Shown: positions 16,193 through 25,365, counted from the first letter of the stretch. The stretch: 64,000 bases of DNA from Pigmentiphaga sp. H8 (GCF_003854895.1 NZ_CP033966.1:1922001-1986000), one strand, 5' to 3'. Numbers and translations are program-made. Notes: generated by a model from the sequence alone, not told the origin.

Positions 16193-17446
16193 ATGAATGC
16201 TCTTTTTTCCCAGGCAGAACGTCAACTCTCCGCATTACCCGTTCCCGTTCAACTCACACTGCCCGACGGTACCCGGCTGGGGGCCGACGATCCGAAAGTC
16301 GGGTTCACGTTCAAGACACTCCGTTCCGTGTCTCATCTGGTCCGGGGCCGCATCGGCCAGCTGGGCGAGGACTACGTCGAGGGGCGGGTCGACATAAGCG
16401 GCAGCATGCGCGACCTGATGGCGGCGGCCGCCGCCATACTGACCGAATCGCCGGTCGACAATGCCCAGCCCGGCTGGCTCTCGGAACTCGGGCGCAGGGC
16501 GACGTCGGTCATGCGCCATACGATGGACCGCGACGCGCGGCAGATCCAGTTTCACTACGACCTGTCCGACGATTTCTACGGTCTGTGGCAGGATCCGCGC
16601 CGCGTCTATTCATGTGCCTATTACCGCGATTCCAGCATGACGCTGGCGCAGGCGCAGGAAGCCAAGCTCGACCATATCTGCCGCAAGCTGCGGCTGCACG
16701 AGGGGGAGCGCTTCCTGGACATCGGCGCGGGCTGGGGTGGCCTGCTGCTGTGGGCGGCCGAAAACTACGGCGTCGACGCCACGGGCATTACCCTGTCCAA
16801 GAACCAGCATGCGCACGTCAACCGCCTGATCGAGGAAAAGGGGCTTCAGAACCGCGTCCGGATGGTATTGCTGGATTACCGCGAGCTGGAAGAAACCCGG
16901 CCGTTCGACAAAATCGCATCGGTCGGGATGTTCGAGCACGTCGGGCGTGCCCAATTGACCGCCTATTTCTCGAAAGTGCGCCGGCTCCTGCGTCCGGGCG
17001 GCCTGGTGATGAACCACGGCATCACGTCCGGCGGCACCTATAACGCCCAGCTCGGCAGCGGCATGGGCGATTTCATCGAGAAATACATATTCCCCGGCGG
17101 GGAATTGGTGCACGTCAGCAAGGTATTGGAGACGCTCAGCGACGGCGGGCTGGAAGCCGTCGACGTCGAGAACCTGCGGCCTCATTACGCGCGCACGCTG
17201 TGGGCCTGGAGCGACGGGCTGGAGGCCAGGCTGGACGAGGCTTACCGGATATTGGCGGGCGAGCGGGGCGCCAAGTCCATCCGGGCCTACCGGCTATATC
17301 TGGCCGGCTGTGCCATGGCGTTCGAGCAGGGATGGATTTCGCTGAACCAGGTGCTGTGCCAGCGCCAGGGCGTGTTCGATGAAAGCCAGCTTGACGAGCC
17401 CCCGGGCCAGGCCTATCCGTTCCGCCGGGACTACATCTATCGCTGA
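16193..17446 (+). CDS. cfa: cyclopropane-fatty-acyl-phospholipid synthase
   Basis: The 417-residue enzyme transfers a methylene group from S-adenosylmethionine to double bonds of membrane phospholipid acyl chains. The SAM-binding site is FLDIGAGWGGLLLWAAENYG; further family blocks are HYDLSDDFYGLW, YSCAYYR, ITLSKNQHAHVN and SVGMFEHVG, and the bicarbonate-binding region is in NHGITS. ATG 16193 is used; an in-frame GTG at 16172 would add seven residues. CTAGGAT at 16052-16058 resembles a stationary-phase sigma -10 element, in keeping with sigma-S control of cfa in other bacteria, but this is weak. The gene ends at a strong terminator. Confidence 0.94.
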   Translation: MNALFSQAERQLSALPVPVQLTLPDGTRLGADDPKVGFTFKTLRSVSHLVRGRIGQLGEDYVEGRVDISGSMRDLMAAAAAILTESPVDNAQPGWLSELGRRATSVMRHTMDRDARQIQFHYDLSDDFYGLWQDPRRVYSCAYYRDSSMTLAQAQEAKLDHICRKLRLHEGERFLDIGAGWGGLLLWAAENYGVDATGITLSKNQHAHVNRLIEEKGLQNRVRMVLLDYRELEETRPFDKIASVGMFEHVGRAQLTAYFSKVRRLLRPGGLVMNHGITSGGTYNAQLGSGMGDFIEKYIFPGGELVHVSKVLETLSDGGLEAVDVENLRPHYARTLWAWSDGLEARLDEAYRILAGERGAKSIRAYRLYLAGCAMAFEQGWISLNQVLCQRQGVFDESQLDEPPGQAYPFRRDYIYR

Positions 17447-17462
17447 TCCGTCCAGGCCCCGG

Positions 17463-17500
17463 AAACGCGCGAGCCCCGCCTGGACGGGGCTCGCGCGTTT
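17463..17500 (+). terminator. terminator between cfa and the zinc peptidase gene
   Basis: A perfect 16-bp stem pairs AAACGCGCGAGCCCCG (17463-17478) with 17485-17500 across a 6-base loop; the arm ends in TTT. It serves cfa and, read in reverse with its A/T ends, perhaps also the convergent peptidase gene. Confidence 0.85.
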
Positions 17501-17522
17501 CAGCATGGCGTTCGTAGGGCGA

Positions 17523-18374
17523 TCAGAGCGATGCGGCGGAGAACGTATCGCAATTGCCGGGGTTGCCGGTTTCCAGTCCGCGCTTGAACCAGCGCACGCG
17601 CTGGGCCGAGGTGCCATGCGTGAAGGCATCCGGCACCACATAGCCCTGGGCTTCCTTCTGCAGGCGGTCGTCGCCGATGGCCGAGGCGGCGTTCAGGGCC
17701 GCCTCGACGTCGCCCGGCTCCAGGATCTGCCGGGCGCGATTGGCGTGATAGGCCCATACCCCGGCGTAGCAGTCGGCCTGGAGTTCCATCCGTACCGACA
17801 ACTGGTTGGCCTCGACCTGGCTGGAACGGCGCTGCTGCCGGTTGACCTTGTCGGCCGTGCCCGTCAGGTTCTGGACATGATGGCCGATCTCGTGGGCGAT
17901 CACGTAGGCGCGGGCGAAGTCGCCGGGCGCGTTCAGGCGGCGCTGCATTTCCTCGAAGAAGCTCATGTCGAGGTAGACGCGGGCGTCGCCGGGACAATAG
18001 AACGGACCCATGGCCGCCTGGCCGGTGCCGCACGCGGTGTTCGTGGCGCCCGAGTACAGGACCAGCCTGGGTTCGGTGTAGCGGCTGCCGGATGCCGTGA
18101 AGATCTGGCCCCAGGTGTCCTCGGTGTCGGCCAGCACCTTCGAGACGAACTGGGCCTGCTTGTCGTCGGCCGGCGGGGGGCCCGACGTTTCCTGGACCGA
18201 CTGGCCGGGGCCGGACGCCAGGTCCAGCACCACCGAGGGGTCGACGCCGAAGTACATGGCGACCAGCGCCAGCACGATTGCGCCTATGCCCAGTGAACCG
18301 CGGCCCGCCAGGCGGGGGCCGCCGCCGCGCCGGTCTTCGATGTTGCTGCTTTCTCGGCCATTATCCAGACGCAT
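17523..18374 (-). CDS. neutral zinc metallopeptidase, YpfJ family
   Basis: The 283-residue protein has a short charged N-terminus (MRLDNGRESSNIEDRRGGG), one membrane helix (about residues 26-45), a Gln/Pro-rich linker and a catalytic domain. Zinc motif HEIGHHVQNLTGT is intact, and ACGTGQAAMGPFYCPGD and VRMELQADCYAGVWA carry further conserved residues, the latter with the third zinc ligand Glu. It ends in MKRG-like GNCDTFSA. Such proteins are inner-membrane anchored with the protease domain probably periplasmic. ATG 18374 is preferred because AGGAAG precedes it; longer frames upstream do not look coding. Confidence 0.9.
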   Translation of the reverse strand: MRLDNGRESSNIEDRRGGGPRLAGRGSLGIGAIVLALVAMYFGVDPSVVLDLASGPGQSVQETSGPPPADDKQAQFVSKVLADTEDTWGQIFTASGSRYTEPRLVLYSGATNTACGTGQAAMGPFYCPGDARVYLDMSFFEEMQRRLNAPGDFARAYVIAHEIGHHVQNLTGTADKVNRQQRRSSQVEANQLSVRMELQADCYAGVWAYHANRARQILEPGDVEAALNAASAIGDDRLQKEAQGYVVPDAFTHGTSAQRVRWFKRGLETGNPGNCDTFSAASL

Positions 18375-18684
18375 GGGGCTTCCTCTGTCGTTCGATGCGG
18401 TGCGCGGACGCACCGCCCAGACTATAAACCGATCCGGTTCGGCGCGGCCGTGCGCCGGAAGGGTCGCAGAGAGCGGCGGGGTGTTGTTTATGCCGCAACG
18501 ACGGTGGAGCAAAATCGCAAAAGGCACAGCAGTTGGCCGCAAAAGTGTGGGAGCATTTCCTCTCGGGAGCGCATACCGGGCCGGGCACGATGCAAGTCGG
18601 TAAAAGCCCTAGTCAGCTCAGGGGTTAATGCCCACTTGACATATTCTGGCGCTCAACTGACGAAACAAAAAAATTCGTTCTTTT
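18375..18684. other. intergenic region between the zinc peptidase and efflux operon
   Basis: About 485 bases separate the peptidase start (18374) and the efflux operon (18860). The first 310 bases hold no convincing gene. An isolated TTGACA at 18636-18641 has no good -10 at the right distance. A+T content rises towards the operator at 18685. Confidence 0.5.
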
Positions 18685-18712
18685 TATACAAACATCCATG
18701 AATGTTTGTATA
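18685..18712. promoter_or_regulatory. AcrR/TtgR-type operator overlapping the efflux operon promoter
   Basis: The arms TATACAAACATC (18685-18696) and AATGTTTGTATA (18701-18712) flank CATG; eleven of twelve positions are complementary. A perfect TATAAT (18709-18714) overlaps the right end and is a likely -10 element, so repressor binding would exclude RNA polymerase. The same 12-4-12 design with a CATG centre occurs upstream of the TetR gene at 14298-14325. Confidence 0.8.
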
Positions 18713-18859
18713 ATTGCCCGCTTCATGATGTCCGCAATGTCTTCTCGTCCGCACCCGGCGCGCGCCAGGCCGCCGGACGCGCAAGGCTTTCGTCATCCCG
18801 GGATTTCGACTACGTTTCGGCTTTATCCGTGCCGCGACGTCTATGCCTAGAGGAATGCT

Positions 18860-20068
18860 ATGCAACGCAAAAGACGCTCACCTTATCTACTAGGCGCGGT
18901 ATCGCTGGCGACCCTGCTCGCGCTGTCGGCTTGCGGCAAAGGAAACGGTGGCGCGCAGCAGGGCGCGGGAGCGCCTCCTCCGATGGAGATCGGCACCGTC
19001 ACCATCACGCCCACCAAGGAAGTCATCGTCAACGAATTGCCGGGACGCCTGGAAGCGACCCGCATCGCCGAGGTCCGGGCGCGCGTGGCGGGCATCGTGC
19101 TCCAGCGCGTGTTCCGCGAAGGCAGCGACGTCAAGGCGGGCCAACTGCTGTTCAAGATCGATCCGGCGCCTTTCCAGGCCGACTACAACAGCGCCAAGGC
19201 CAACCTCGAGCGCGACCAGGCCAACCTGTACCAGGCCCGCATGCTGGCCGAACGCTATGAGCCGCTGGTGAAGGCGAACGCGGTCAGCAAGCAGGAGTAC
19301 GACAACGCCGTCGCTTCGTACAAGCAGGCGCAGGCGGCCGTGTCGGCCACCAAGGCCGCGCTGGACCGCGCCAAGCTCAGCCTGGACTACGCCACCGTCA
19401 CGGCCCCGATCTCCGGCCGCATCGGCCGTGCGCTGGTCACGGAAGGCGCGCTGGTCGGCCAGGGCGAAGTCACGCCGCTGGCGGTCATCCAGCGCCTGGA
19501 TCCGGTCTACGCCAACTTCACGCAGTCCGTGGCGCAGCTGAGCCAGCTGCGCGCGGCCTTCGACAGCGGCAAGATCAAGCAGGTCGCGCCGAACGAAGCA
19601 CGCGTGTCGCTGGTGCTGGACGATGGCTCGCGCTATCCCCTGACCGGCAAGCTGCTGTTCTCGGACGTCACGGTCGACCAGAGCACCGGCCAGGTCACGC
19701 TGCGCGCCGAGTTCCCGAACCCGAACAACGTCCTGCTGCCCGGGATGTACGTGCGGGTGCGGGTCGAGCAGGGCATCGACGAGGCGGCGCTGACCGTGCC
19801 GCAGCAGGCCGTGCAGCGCGGCGCCAACGGCGATGCGTCGGTGTACGTGGTCGGCGCCGAGAACAAGATCGAGCCGCGCCAGGTCAAGACCGGTGCCGCG
19901 GTGGGCGATCGCTGGATCATCACCCAGGGCTTGAAGCCCAACGACGTGGTCATCGTCGAAGGCTTCCAGAAGGTGCGTCCGGGCGCGCAAGTCAAGCCCG
20001 TCCCCTGGAAACCCGCGGCCGAGTCCGCGCCGGCGCAGCCGGCTGGCCAGCAGGGTAGCAAGTCGTGA
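18860..20068 (+). CDS. acrA: RND efflux periplasmic adaptor (AcrA/MexA type)
   Basis: The 402-residue membrane fusion protein has a lipoprotein signal ending in LALSAC (Cys25). The lipoyl half-motifs (AGIVLQRVFREGSDVKAGQLLFKID and YATVTAPISGRIGRALVTEGALV) flank a helical hairpin at about residues 105-165. The beta-barrel and membrane-proximal domains follow (LLPGMYVRVRVEQG, then GDRWIITQGLKPNDVVIVEG). It bridges the inner-membrane pump and outer-membrane channel. It has AGGA six bases before the ATG, a 147-base leader after the operator, and is the first gene of a three-gene operon. The closest characterised relatives by pattern are AcrA/MexA and Achromobacter AxyA. Confidence 0.94.
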   Translation: MQRKRRSPYLLGAVSLATLLALSACGKGNGGAQQGAGAPPPMEIGTVTITPTKEVIVNELPGRLEATRIAEVRARVAGIVLQRVFREGSDVKAGQLLFKIDPAPFQADYNSAKANLERDQANLYQARMLAERYEPLVKANAVSKQEYDNAVASYKQAQAAVSATKAALDRAKLSLDYATVTAPISGRIGRALVTEGALVGQGEVTPLAVIQRLDPVYANFTQSVAQLSQLRAAFDSGKIKQVAPNEARVSLVLDDGSRYPLTGKLLFSDVTVDQSTGQVTLRAEFPNPNNVLLPGMYVRVRVEQGIDEAALTVPQQAVQRGANGDASVYVVGAENKIEPRQVKTGAAVGDRWIITQGLKPNDVVIVEGFQKVRPGAQVKPVPWKPAAESAPAQPAGQQGSKS

Positions 20069-20219
20069 TTGGTACCGTGCCCGGCGCGCCATCCGCCCCG
20101 GGTACGCGGGCCGGTGAAGACCGGTCCGGTCGAGACGCAGGCAGGGCGAACCCGGCTTCGTCAAGATCGAGCCGGGTCCTGTCGGGCCGCCCGAAGCATC
20201 TCTAAGAGAGTCACCAGAC

Positions 20220-23200
20220 ATGTCGCAATTTTTCATTAGCAGGCCGATTTTTGCCTGGGTGGTCGCGCTGTTCATCATCCTGGCAGGCGTCCTGGCCATT
20301 CCCAACCTGCCGGTGTCGCAGTACCCGGCGGTGGCGCCTCCGGTCATCTCGGTATCGGCCACCTATCCCGGCGCGTCCGCCGAAACGGTGGCGCAGTCGA
20401 TCACCAGCCTGATCGAGGACGAACTCAACGGCGCCCAGGGCATGCTGTATTTCGAGTCGCAGAGCAACTTTGGCCGCGCCGAAATCGACATCACCTTCGC
20501 GCCGGGCGTCGATCCCGACCTGGCCGCGGTGGACGTGCAGAACCGCATCAAGCGGGTCGAGTCCCGCCTGCCGCAGTCCGTGCTGCAGCAAGGGCTGAGG
20601 GTGGAGAAGGCCAGCACCAACTTCCTGCTGGTGCTGACCCTGTCCTCCGAAAGCGGCAATACCGACGCCGTAGGCCTGGGCGATTACCTGACCCGGAACG
20701 TGCTGAGCGAAATCCGCCGTATCCCCGGCGTGGGCCGGGCGCAGTTGTTCGCCTCGCAGCGGGGTATGCGCATCTGGATCGACCCGGCCAAGCTGGTGGG
20801 CTTCAAGCTGTCCGCGGCCGACGTCAATGCCGCCATCGCGGGCCAGAACGTGCAGTTGCCGGCGGGCGCCATCGGCGACCAGCCCAACCTGCCCGACCAG
20901 CAGATCACCGCCACCATCTCGGTGCGCGGCCAGCTGGCCACGCCCGAGGAGTTCGGCAACATTGTGCTGCGCGCGAATCCGGACGGCTCGTCGGTGCGCC
21001 TGCGCGACGTCGCGCGCATCGAGGTCGGCGCCGAGTCCTACGCGTTCTCGTCGCGCCTGAACGGCAAGCCGACCGCCGCCGTGGCGGTGCAGCTGGCGCC
21101 GGGCGCCAATGCGCTGTCGGCGGCCGAGGGCGTCAAGACGAAGATGGCCGAGCTGTCGGCCTATTTCCCCGCCGACTACAAGTACGACATCCCGTACGAC
21201 ACCTCGCCCTTCGTGAAGGCGTCGATCGAGAAGGTGCTCCACACCCTGGTCGAGGCCATGGTGCTGGTGTTCCTGGTGATGTTCCTGTTCCTGCAGAACT
21301 TCCGCTACACGCTGATTCCGTCCATCGTGGTGCCGATCTGCCTGATGGGTTCGTTCGCGTGCATGCTGATCGCCGGGTTCTCGATCAACGTGCTGACCAT
21401 GTTCGGCATGGTGCTGGTGATCGGTATCCTGGTGGACGATGCCATCGTGGTGGTGGAGAACGTCGAGCGCATCATGGTCGAGGAAGGGCTGCCGCCGAAG
21501 GAGGCCACCCGCAAGGCCATGGGCCAGATCAGCGGCGCCATCATCGGCATCACGCTGGTGCTGACGGCCGTGTTCCTGCCGCTCGCCTTCATGAGCGGGT
21601 CGGTGGGGGTGATCTACCGGCAGTTCTCGCTGGCCATGGCCACGTCCATCCTGTTCTCGGGTTTCCTGGCGCTGTCCTTGACGCCGGCGCTGTGCGCCAC
21701 GCTGCTCAAGCCCATCCCCAAGGGCGCGCATGACGAGAAGAAAGGCTTCTTCGGCTGGTTCAACCGCAGCTTCAACCGCACCGCCGACCGCTACCAGAAC
21801 TGGGTGGGACGCCTGCTGGCCAAGACCGGACGCTACATGGTCATCTACGCGGCGATCCTGGCGGTGATGGCCTATACCTTCCTGCGCCTGCCCTCGTCGT
21901 TCCTGCCGGCGGAAGACCAGGGCTACGTGATCACCGACATCCAGACGCCCCCGGGCGCCTCGGTCAACCGCACCAGCGAAGCAGTCGACGTGATGGAAGC
22001 GCACTATGCCGCGCGGCCTTCGGTGAAGTCCATCATCACGATCCTGGGCTTCAGCTTCTCGGGCATGGGCCAGAACGCGGCGCTGTCGTTCGCCACGCTC
22101 AAGGACTGGTCCGAGCGCGGCGCGGACGAATCGGCGCAAGCCGAGGCCGCGCGCGCCAACGGCAGCTTCTTCGCGCGCATCAAGGACGCCATGGTGTTCT
22201 CGATCGTGCCGCCGGCCATTCCCGAACTGGGCAACGCGACCGGCTTCACGTTCCGCCTGCAGGACCGGGGCGGACTGGGCCACAACGCGCTGCGCGACGC
22301 CCGCGACCAGTTGCTGGGCGCCGTCGCCAAGAGCTCCGTGATCGCGTACGCCCGTGTCGAAGGTCTGGAAGACGCGCCCGAACTGCGCCTGCTGATCGAT
22401 CGCGAAAAGGCCAACGCCCTGGGCGTGTCGTTTGATTCCATCCGTTCGTCGCTGTCCACGTCGGTGGGCTCGGCCGTGGTGAACGACTTCATCAACGCCG
22501 GCCGTGTCCAGCGCGTGGTCGTGCAGGCCGAGGCCAGAGACCGCATGTCGCCTGACGACCTGCTGCGCCTGTATGCCGCCAACTCGAACGGGGGGCTGGT
22601 GCCGTTCTCGGCCTTCGCCTCGTCCGAGTGGGCCAAGGGGCCGGTGCAGGTGATCCGCTACAACGGCTATCCCGCGTACAAGATCTCGGGCGACGCCAAG
22701 CCGGGCTTCAGTACCGGCGAGGCCATGAGCGAGATGGAGCGCCTGGTGCGCGAACTGCCCCCGGGCATCGGCTACGAGTGGACGGGCCAGTCGCTGCAGG
22801 AACGCGTGTCGGGTGCCCAGGTGCCCATCCTGCTGACGCTGTCGCTGCTGGTGGTGTTCCTGGTGCTGGCCGCGCTGTATGAAAGCTGGTCCATCCCGTT
22901 CTCGGTGATTCTGGTGGTGCCGCTGGGGATCCTGGGCGCGGTGCTGGCGGTGACGATGGTGGGCATGCCCAACGACGTGTTCTTCAAGGTGGGCCTGATC
23001 ACCATCATCGGCCTGTCGGCCAAGAACGCGATCCTGATCGTGGAGTTCGCCAAGGACCTCTATGCCGAAGGCAAGGGCCTGGCCGAGGCCACGATCGAGG
23101 CGGCGCGCCTGCGTTTCCGTCCCATCATCATGACGTCGCTGGCGTTCATCCTGGGCGTGCTGCCGCTGGCCATCGCCACCGGCGCCAGCTCGGGCGCGCA

Positions 23201-23402
23201 GCGCGCCATCGGTACCGGCGTGATGGGCGGCATGATCTCCGCCACGTTGCTGGCCGTGTTCCTGGTGCCCGTGTTCTTCGTGGTGGTGCTGAGGCTGTTC
23301 AAGACCAAGCCCGAATCGCTGCATATCATGGGACACCATGACGACGAGCCGAACAAGGGCGATGCCGGCGCGGCGGGAACGGTCAAGCATGAAGGAAACT
23401 GA
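20220..23402 (+). CDS. acrB: RND multidrug efflux pump (AcrB/MexB type)
   Basis: The 1060-residue proton-driven pump is full length, with 12 membrane helices and two large periplasmic loops. Proton-relay residues are present: Asp406-Asp407 in GILVDDAIVVVENVER and Lys935 in SAKNAILIVEFAKD. The N-terminus MSQFFISRPIFAWVVALFII is typical of the HAE1 family, which exports amphiphilic drugs, dyes and detergents. It lies 151 bases after acrA and two bases before the outer-membrane channel gene. The substrate range cannot be read from sequence. Confidence 0.96.
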   Translation: MSQFFISRPIFAWVVALFIILAGVLAIPNLPVSQYPAVAPPVISVSATYPGASAETVAQSITSLIEDELNGAQGMLYFESQSNFGRAEIDITFAPGVDPDLAAVDVQNRIKRVESRLPQSVLQQGLRVEKASTNFLLVLTLSSESGNTDAVGLGDYLTRNVLSEIRRIPGVGRAQLFASQRGMRIWIDPAKLVGFKLSAADVNAAIAGQNVQLPAGAIGDQPNLPDQQITATISVRGQLATPEEFGNIVLRANPDGSSVRLRDVARIEVGAESYAFSSRLNGKPTAAVAVQLAPGANALSAAEGVKTKMAELSAYFPADYKYDIPYDTSPFVKASIEKVLHTLVEAMVLVFLVMFLFLQNFRYTLIPSIVVPICLMGSFACMLIAGFSINVLTMFGMVLVIGILVDDAIVVVENVERIMVEEGLPPKEATRKAMGQISGAIIGITLVLTAVFLPLAFMSGSVGVIYRQFSLAMATSILFSGFLALSLTPALCATLLKPIPKGAHDEKKGFFGWFNRSFNRTADRYQNWVGRLLAKTGRYMVIYAAILAVMAYTFLRLPSSFLPAEDQGYVITDIQTPPGASVNRTSEAVDVMEAHYAARPSVKSIITILGFSFSGMGQNAALSFATLKDWSERGADESAQAEAARANGSFFARIKDAMVFSIVPPAIPELGNATGFTFRLQDRGGLGHNALRDARDQLLGAVAKSSVIAYARVEGLEDAPELRLLIDREKANALGVSFDSIRSSLSTSVGSAVVNDFINAGRVQRVVVQAEARDRMSPDDLLRLYAANSNGGLVPFSAFASSEWAKGPVQVIRYNGYPAYKISGDAKPGFSTGEAMSEMERLVRELPPGIGYEWTGQSLQERVSGAQVPILLTLSLLVVFLVLAALYESWSIPFSVILVVPLGILGAVLAVTMVGMPNDVFFKVGLITIIGLSAKNAILIVEFAKDLYAEGKGLAEATIEAARLRFRPIIMTSLAFILGVLPLAIATGASSGAQRAIGTGVMGGMISATLLAVFLVPVFFVVVLRLFKTKPESLHIMGHHDDEPNKGDAGAAGTVKHEGN

Positions 23403-23403
23403 T

Positions 23404-24858
23404 ATGAAACGACCCGCACACTCACTCGTGGCGGTGGCCGTCGCCGCCCTGCTGGGGGGATGCTCGCTGATCCCGACCTATGAGCGCCCGGCTGCGCCGG
23501 TGGAGGCGGACTTCTCCGCCCACGGCGCCGCGCCGGCCGGCGCGCAGCCGGCCACGGCCGACATCGGCTGGCGCCAGTTCTTTGGCGACGAACGCCTGCA
23601 ACGGCTGATCGCGCTGTCGCTGGAAAACAACCGCGACCTGCGCGTGGCGGTACTGAACATCGAGGCGGCCCGGGCCCAGTACGGCGTGACGCGCGCCGAC
23701 CAGTTCCCCGGCGTCAATGCCAACGCGAACGGTTCGCGCCAGCGTACGCCCGGCGACCTGTCCTACTCCGGCCGCTCGACCATAGGCAGCCAGTACCAGG
23801 TCAACCTGGGGGTGACCGCGTTCGAACTGGACCTGTTCGGCCGTGTCCGCAGCCTGAGCCAGGCGGCGCTGGCGCAGTACCTGGCCAGCGAGGAAACCCG
23901 GCGCAGCACGCAGATCAGCCTGGTGGCCCAGTTGGCCAATGCCTACCTGAACGAGCGTTCCAGCGACGAACTGCTGGCGCTGGCGCAGCGTACCTTGAAG
24001 ACCCGGCAGGACTCGTACGGCCTGATCAAGCTGCGCTACGACGCCGGTGCGGCGTCCGAGCTGGAGCTCCAGCAGGCCGAGTCGCTGGTGCAGAGCGCCT
24101 TGTCCGAGCAGGCCATCGCCGAGCGCAACCGCGCCCAGGCGACCAATGCCATGGTGTTGCTGATCGGCCAGCCCTTGCCCGCCGACCTGCCGGCGCCGCG
24201 GCCGTTGAGCCAGCAGGCTCTGCTGGCCGACGTTCCGGTGGGCCTGTCGTCCGACCTGATCGAGCGCCGGCCCGACATCCGTTCGGCCGAGCAGCAATTG
24301 CGCAGCGCCAATGCCAGCATCGGCGCCGCTCGCGCCGCGTTCTTCCCGAGGATTTCGCTGACCGGCGCGTTCGGCACCGCCAGCAGCCAGTTGTCCGGGC
24401 TGTTCGACAGCGGTTCGCTGGCCTGGAGCTTCGCGCCCCAGATCAGCCTGCCCATCTTCGACGGCGGCCGCAACCGGGCCAATCTCGACCTGGCCGAAGT
24501 TCGCAAGAACGTCGCGGTGGCCCAGTACGAGAAGACGATCCAGACGGCGTTCCGGGAAGTGGCGGACGCGCTCGACGCCAAGGGGACCTACGACCGGCAG
24601 ATCCAGTCGCAGCAGACGCTGGTGGATGCTTCCCGCCGCAGCCTGGAGCTGTCCGACATGCGATACCGCAACGGTGTCGACAGCTACCTGCAGCTGCTGG
24701 ACGCGCAGCGCGCCCTGTTCACCGCCGAACAGAGCCTGTTGCAGGCGCGCACGCAGCGCCTGAACAACCTGGTGGGCTTGTACAAGTCGCTGGGGGGCGG
24801 TTGGGAAGAGAATACGGTGGCCGCCAAGGCGGCGGCGCCAACCTCTACCGTGCAATGA
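23404..24858 (+). CDS. oprM: outer-membrane efflux channel, OprM/NodT family
   Basis: The 484-residue TolC-like protein has a lipoprotein signal ending in LLGGC (Cys20), followed by the family start SLIPTYERP. Two repeated halves are visible, including ELDLFGRVRSLSQAA and SLPIFDGGRNRANLDLAEV, with the two LA-N-YL helix-type elements. It forms the trimeric exit duct for the AcrAB-type pump. ATG 23404 is preferred over the upstream frame because AAGGAAACTG precedes it and it begins one base after the pump's stop. It ends at a hairpin. Confidence 0.95.
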   Translation: MKRPAHSLVAVAVAALLGGCSLIPTYERPAAPVEADFSAHGAAPAGAQPATADIGWRQFFGDERLQRLIALSLENNRDLRVAVLNIEAARAQYGVTRADQFPGVNANANGSRQRTPGDLSYSGRSTIGSQYQVNLGVTAFELDLFGRVRSLSQAALAQYLASEETRRSTQISLVAQLANAYLNERSSDELLALAQRTLKTRQDSYGLIKLRYDAGAASELELQQAESLVQSALSEQAIAERNRAQATNAMVLLIGQPLPADLPAPRPLSQQALLADVPVGLSSDLIERRPDIRSAEQQLRSANASIGAARAAFFPRISLTGAFGTASSQLSGLFDSGSLAWSFAPQISLPIFDGGRNRANLDLAEVRKNVAVAQYEKTIQTAFREVADALDAKGTYDRQIQSQQTLVDASRRSLELSDMRYRNGVDSYLQLLDAQRALFTAEQSLLQARTQRLNNLVGLYKSLGGGWEENTVAAKAAAPTSTVQ

Positions 24859-24862
24859 AAAA

Positions 24863-24888
24863 ACAAGGGGCGCTTCGGCGCCCCTTGT
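24863..24888. terminator. terminator after the efflux operon
   Basis: A perfect 11-bp stem ACAAGGGGCGC/GCGCCCCTTGT has a TTCG tetraloop. It starts four bases after the oprM stop. The A run before it makes a T run on the minus strand, so it may work in both directions. Confidence 0.8.
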
Positions 24889-24944
24889 CATTCAACCCCC
24901 GGTCGGTCGTTTTCTTCATGGCCGATGCCTTGCCCCAATGAACA

Positions 24945-24975
24945 AAGGGCGTCTCCCGTGAGCGGGGACGCCCTT
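24945..24975 (-). terminator. terminator of the 63-aa gene
   Basis: The hairpin AAGGGCGTC-T-CCCG/CGGG-GACGCCCTT has one bulged base and a TGAG loop. On the minus strand it ends in TTTGTT, 24 bases after the stop of the 63-residue gene. Confidence 0.65.
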
Positions 24976-24999
24976 GCCGAGGCACCGCATGAGCGGCGA

Positions 25000-25191
25000 T
25001 CAGCCGTTGACGTACTGGACGTTGTAGCGGCGGGCGTTCGCCTTCAGGTCGGCGATCAGGTTCAGGACCTGGTTAGCCGCGGCGCGCAGGGTTTCGAACG
25101 GACGGGGTTGTTCGAATTCGTTGGCCAGCTCGCCACGGATCAGTTCGCGCTCGAGCGTGTCGGTCAGCTTGCTGTCTTGAACGTATTTCAT
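25000..25191 (-). CDS. small conserved-looking hypothetical protein, 63 aa
   Basis: This 63-residue protein starts with ATG 25191 after AAAGGA. It looks entirely helical and is charged, with no signal peptide, membrane segment or metal site: an acidic/basic N-terminal half (SKLTDTLERELIRGELANEF) and a hydrophobic-patterned C-terminal helix (LRAAANQVLNLIADLKANARRYN). It is flanked by its own hairpin terminator and a promoter region with paired CCTAGG motifs, which supports it being a real gene. The protein family is not recognised. Confidence 0.6.
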   Translation of the reverse strand: MKYVQDSKLTDTLERELIRGELANEFEQPRPFETLRAAANQVLNLIADLKANARRYNVQYVNG

Positions 25192-25215
25192 GGCTGTATC
25201 CTTTACAGTGGTTGC

Positions 25216-25254
25216 CTAGGTGTTAGTACCTAGGTGATAACCCTATATTAGGGG
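25216..25254 (-). promoter_or_regulatory. paired CCTAGGTG repeats upstream of the 63-aa gene
   Basis: CCTAGGTG occurs twice in direct orientation 14 bases apart (about 25215-25222 and 25229-25236), followed by the inverted repeat CCCTA-TAT-TAGGG. CCTAGG is a palindrome and uncommon in GC-rich bacterial genomes. The cluster sits 25-60 bases before the start codon, where an operator or promoter would lie. Function is inferred from position only. Confidence 0.35.
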
Positions 25255-25365
25255 AAACCCCAGGATAAGGCAAGCCCTTGTCGCATCGCAGCATGAATGC
25301 ACGGCGGAATGTTGCTGTTCAACCTCAGTTTGGATGTTTATGCATAACTAAACAGGGTAAAAAAA

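Noticed and set aside
18636..18641. Perfect TTGACA upstream of the efflux operon
   Set aside because: No -10 sequence is found 16-18 bases downstream; the TATAAT at 18709 is too far away.
20211..23390. 1059-residue open frame on the minus strand
   Set aside because: It is antisense to the clear acrB gene, His/Arg/Gln-rich with no recognisable domain, and is the usual long antisense frame of GC-rich coding DNA.
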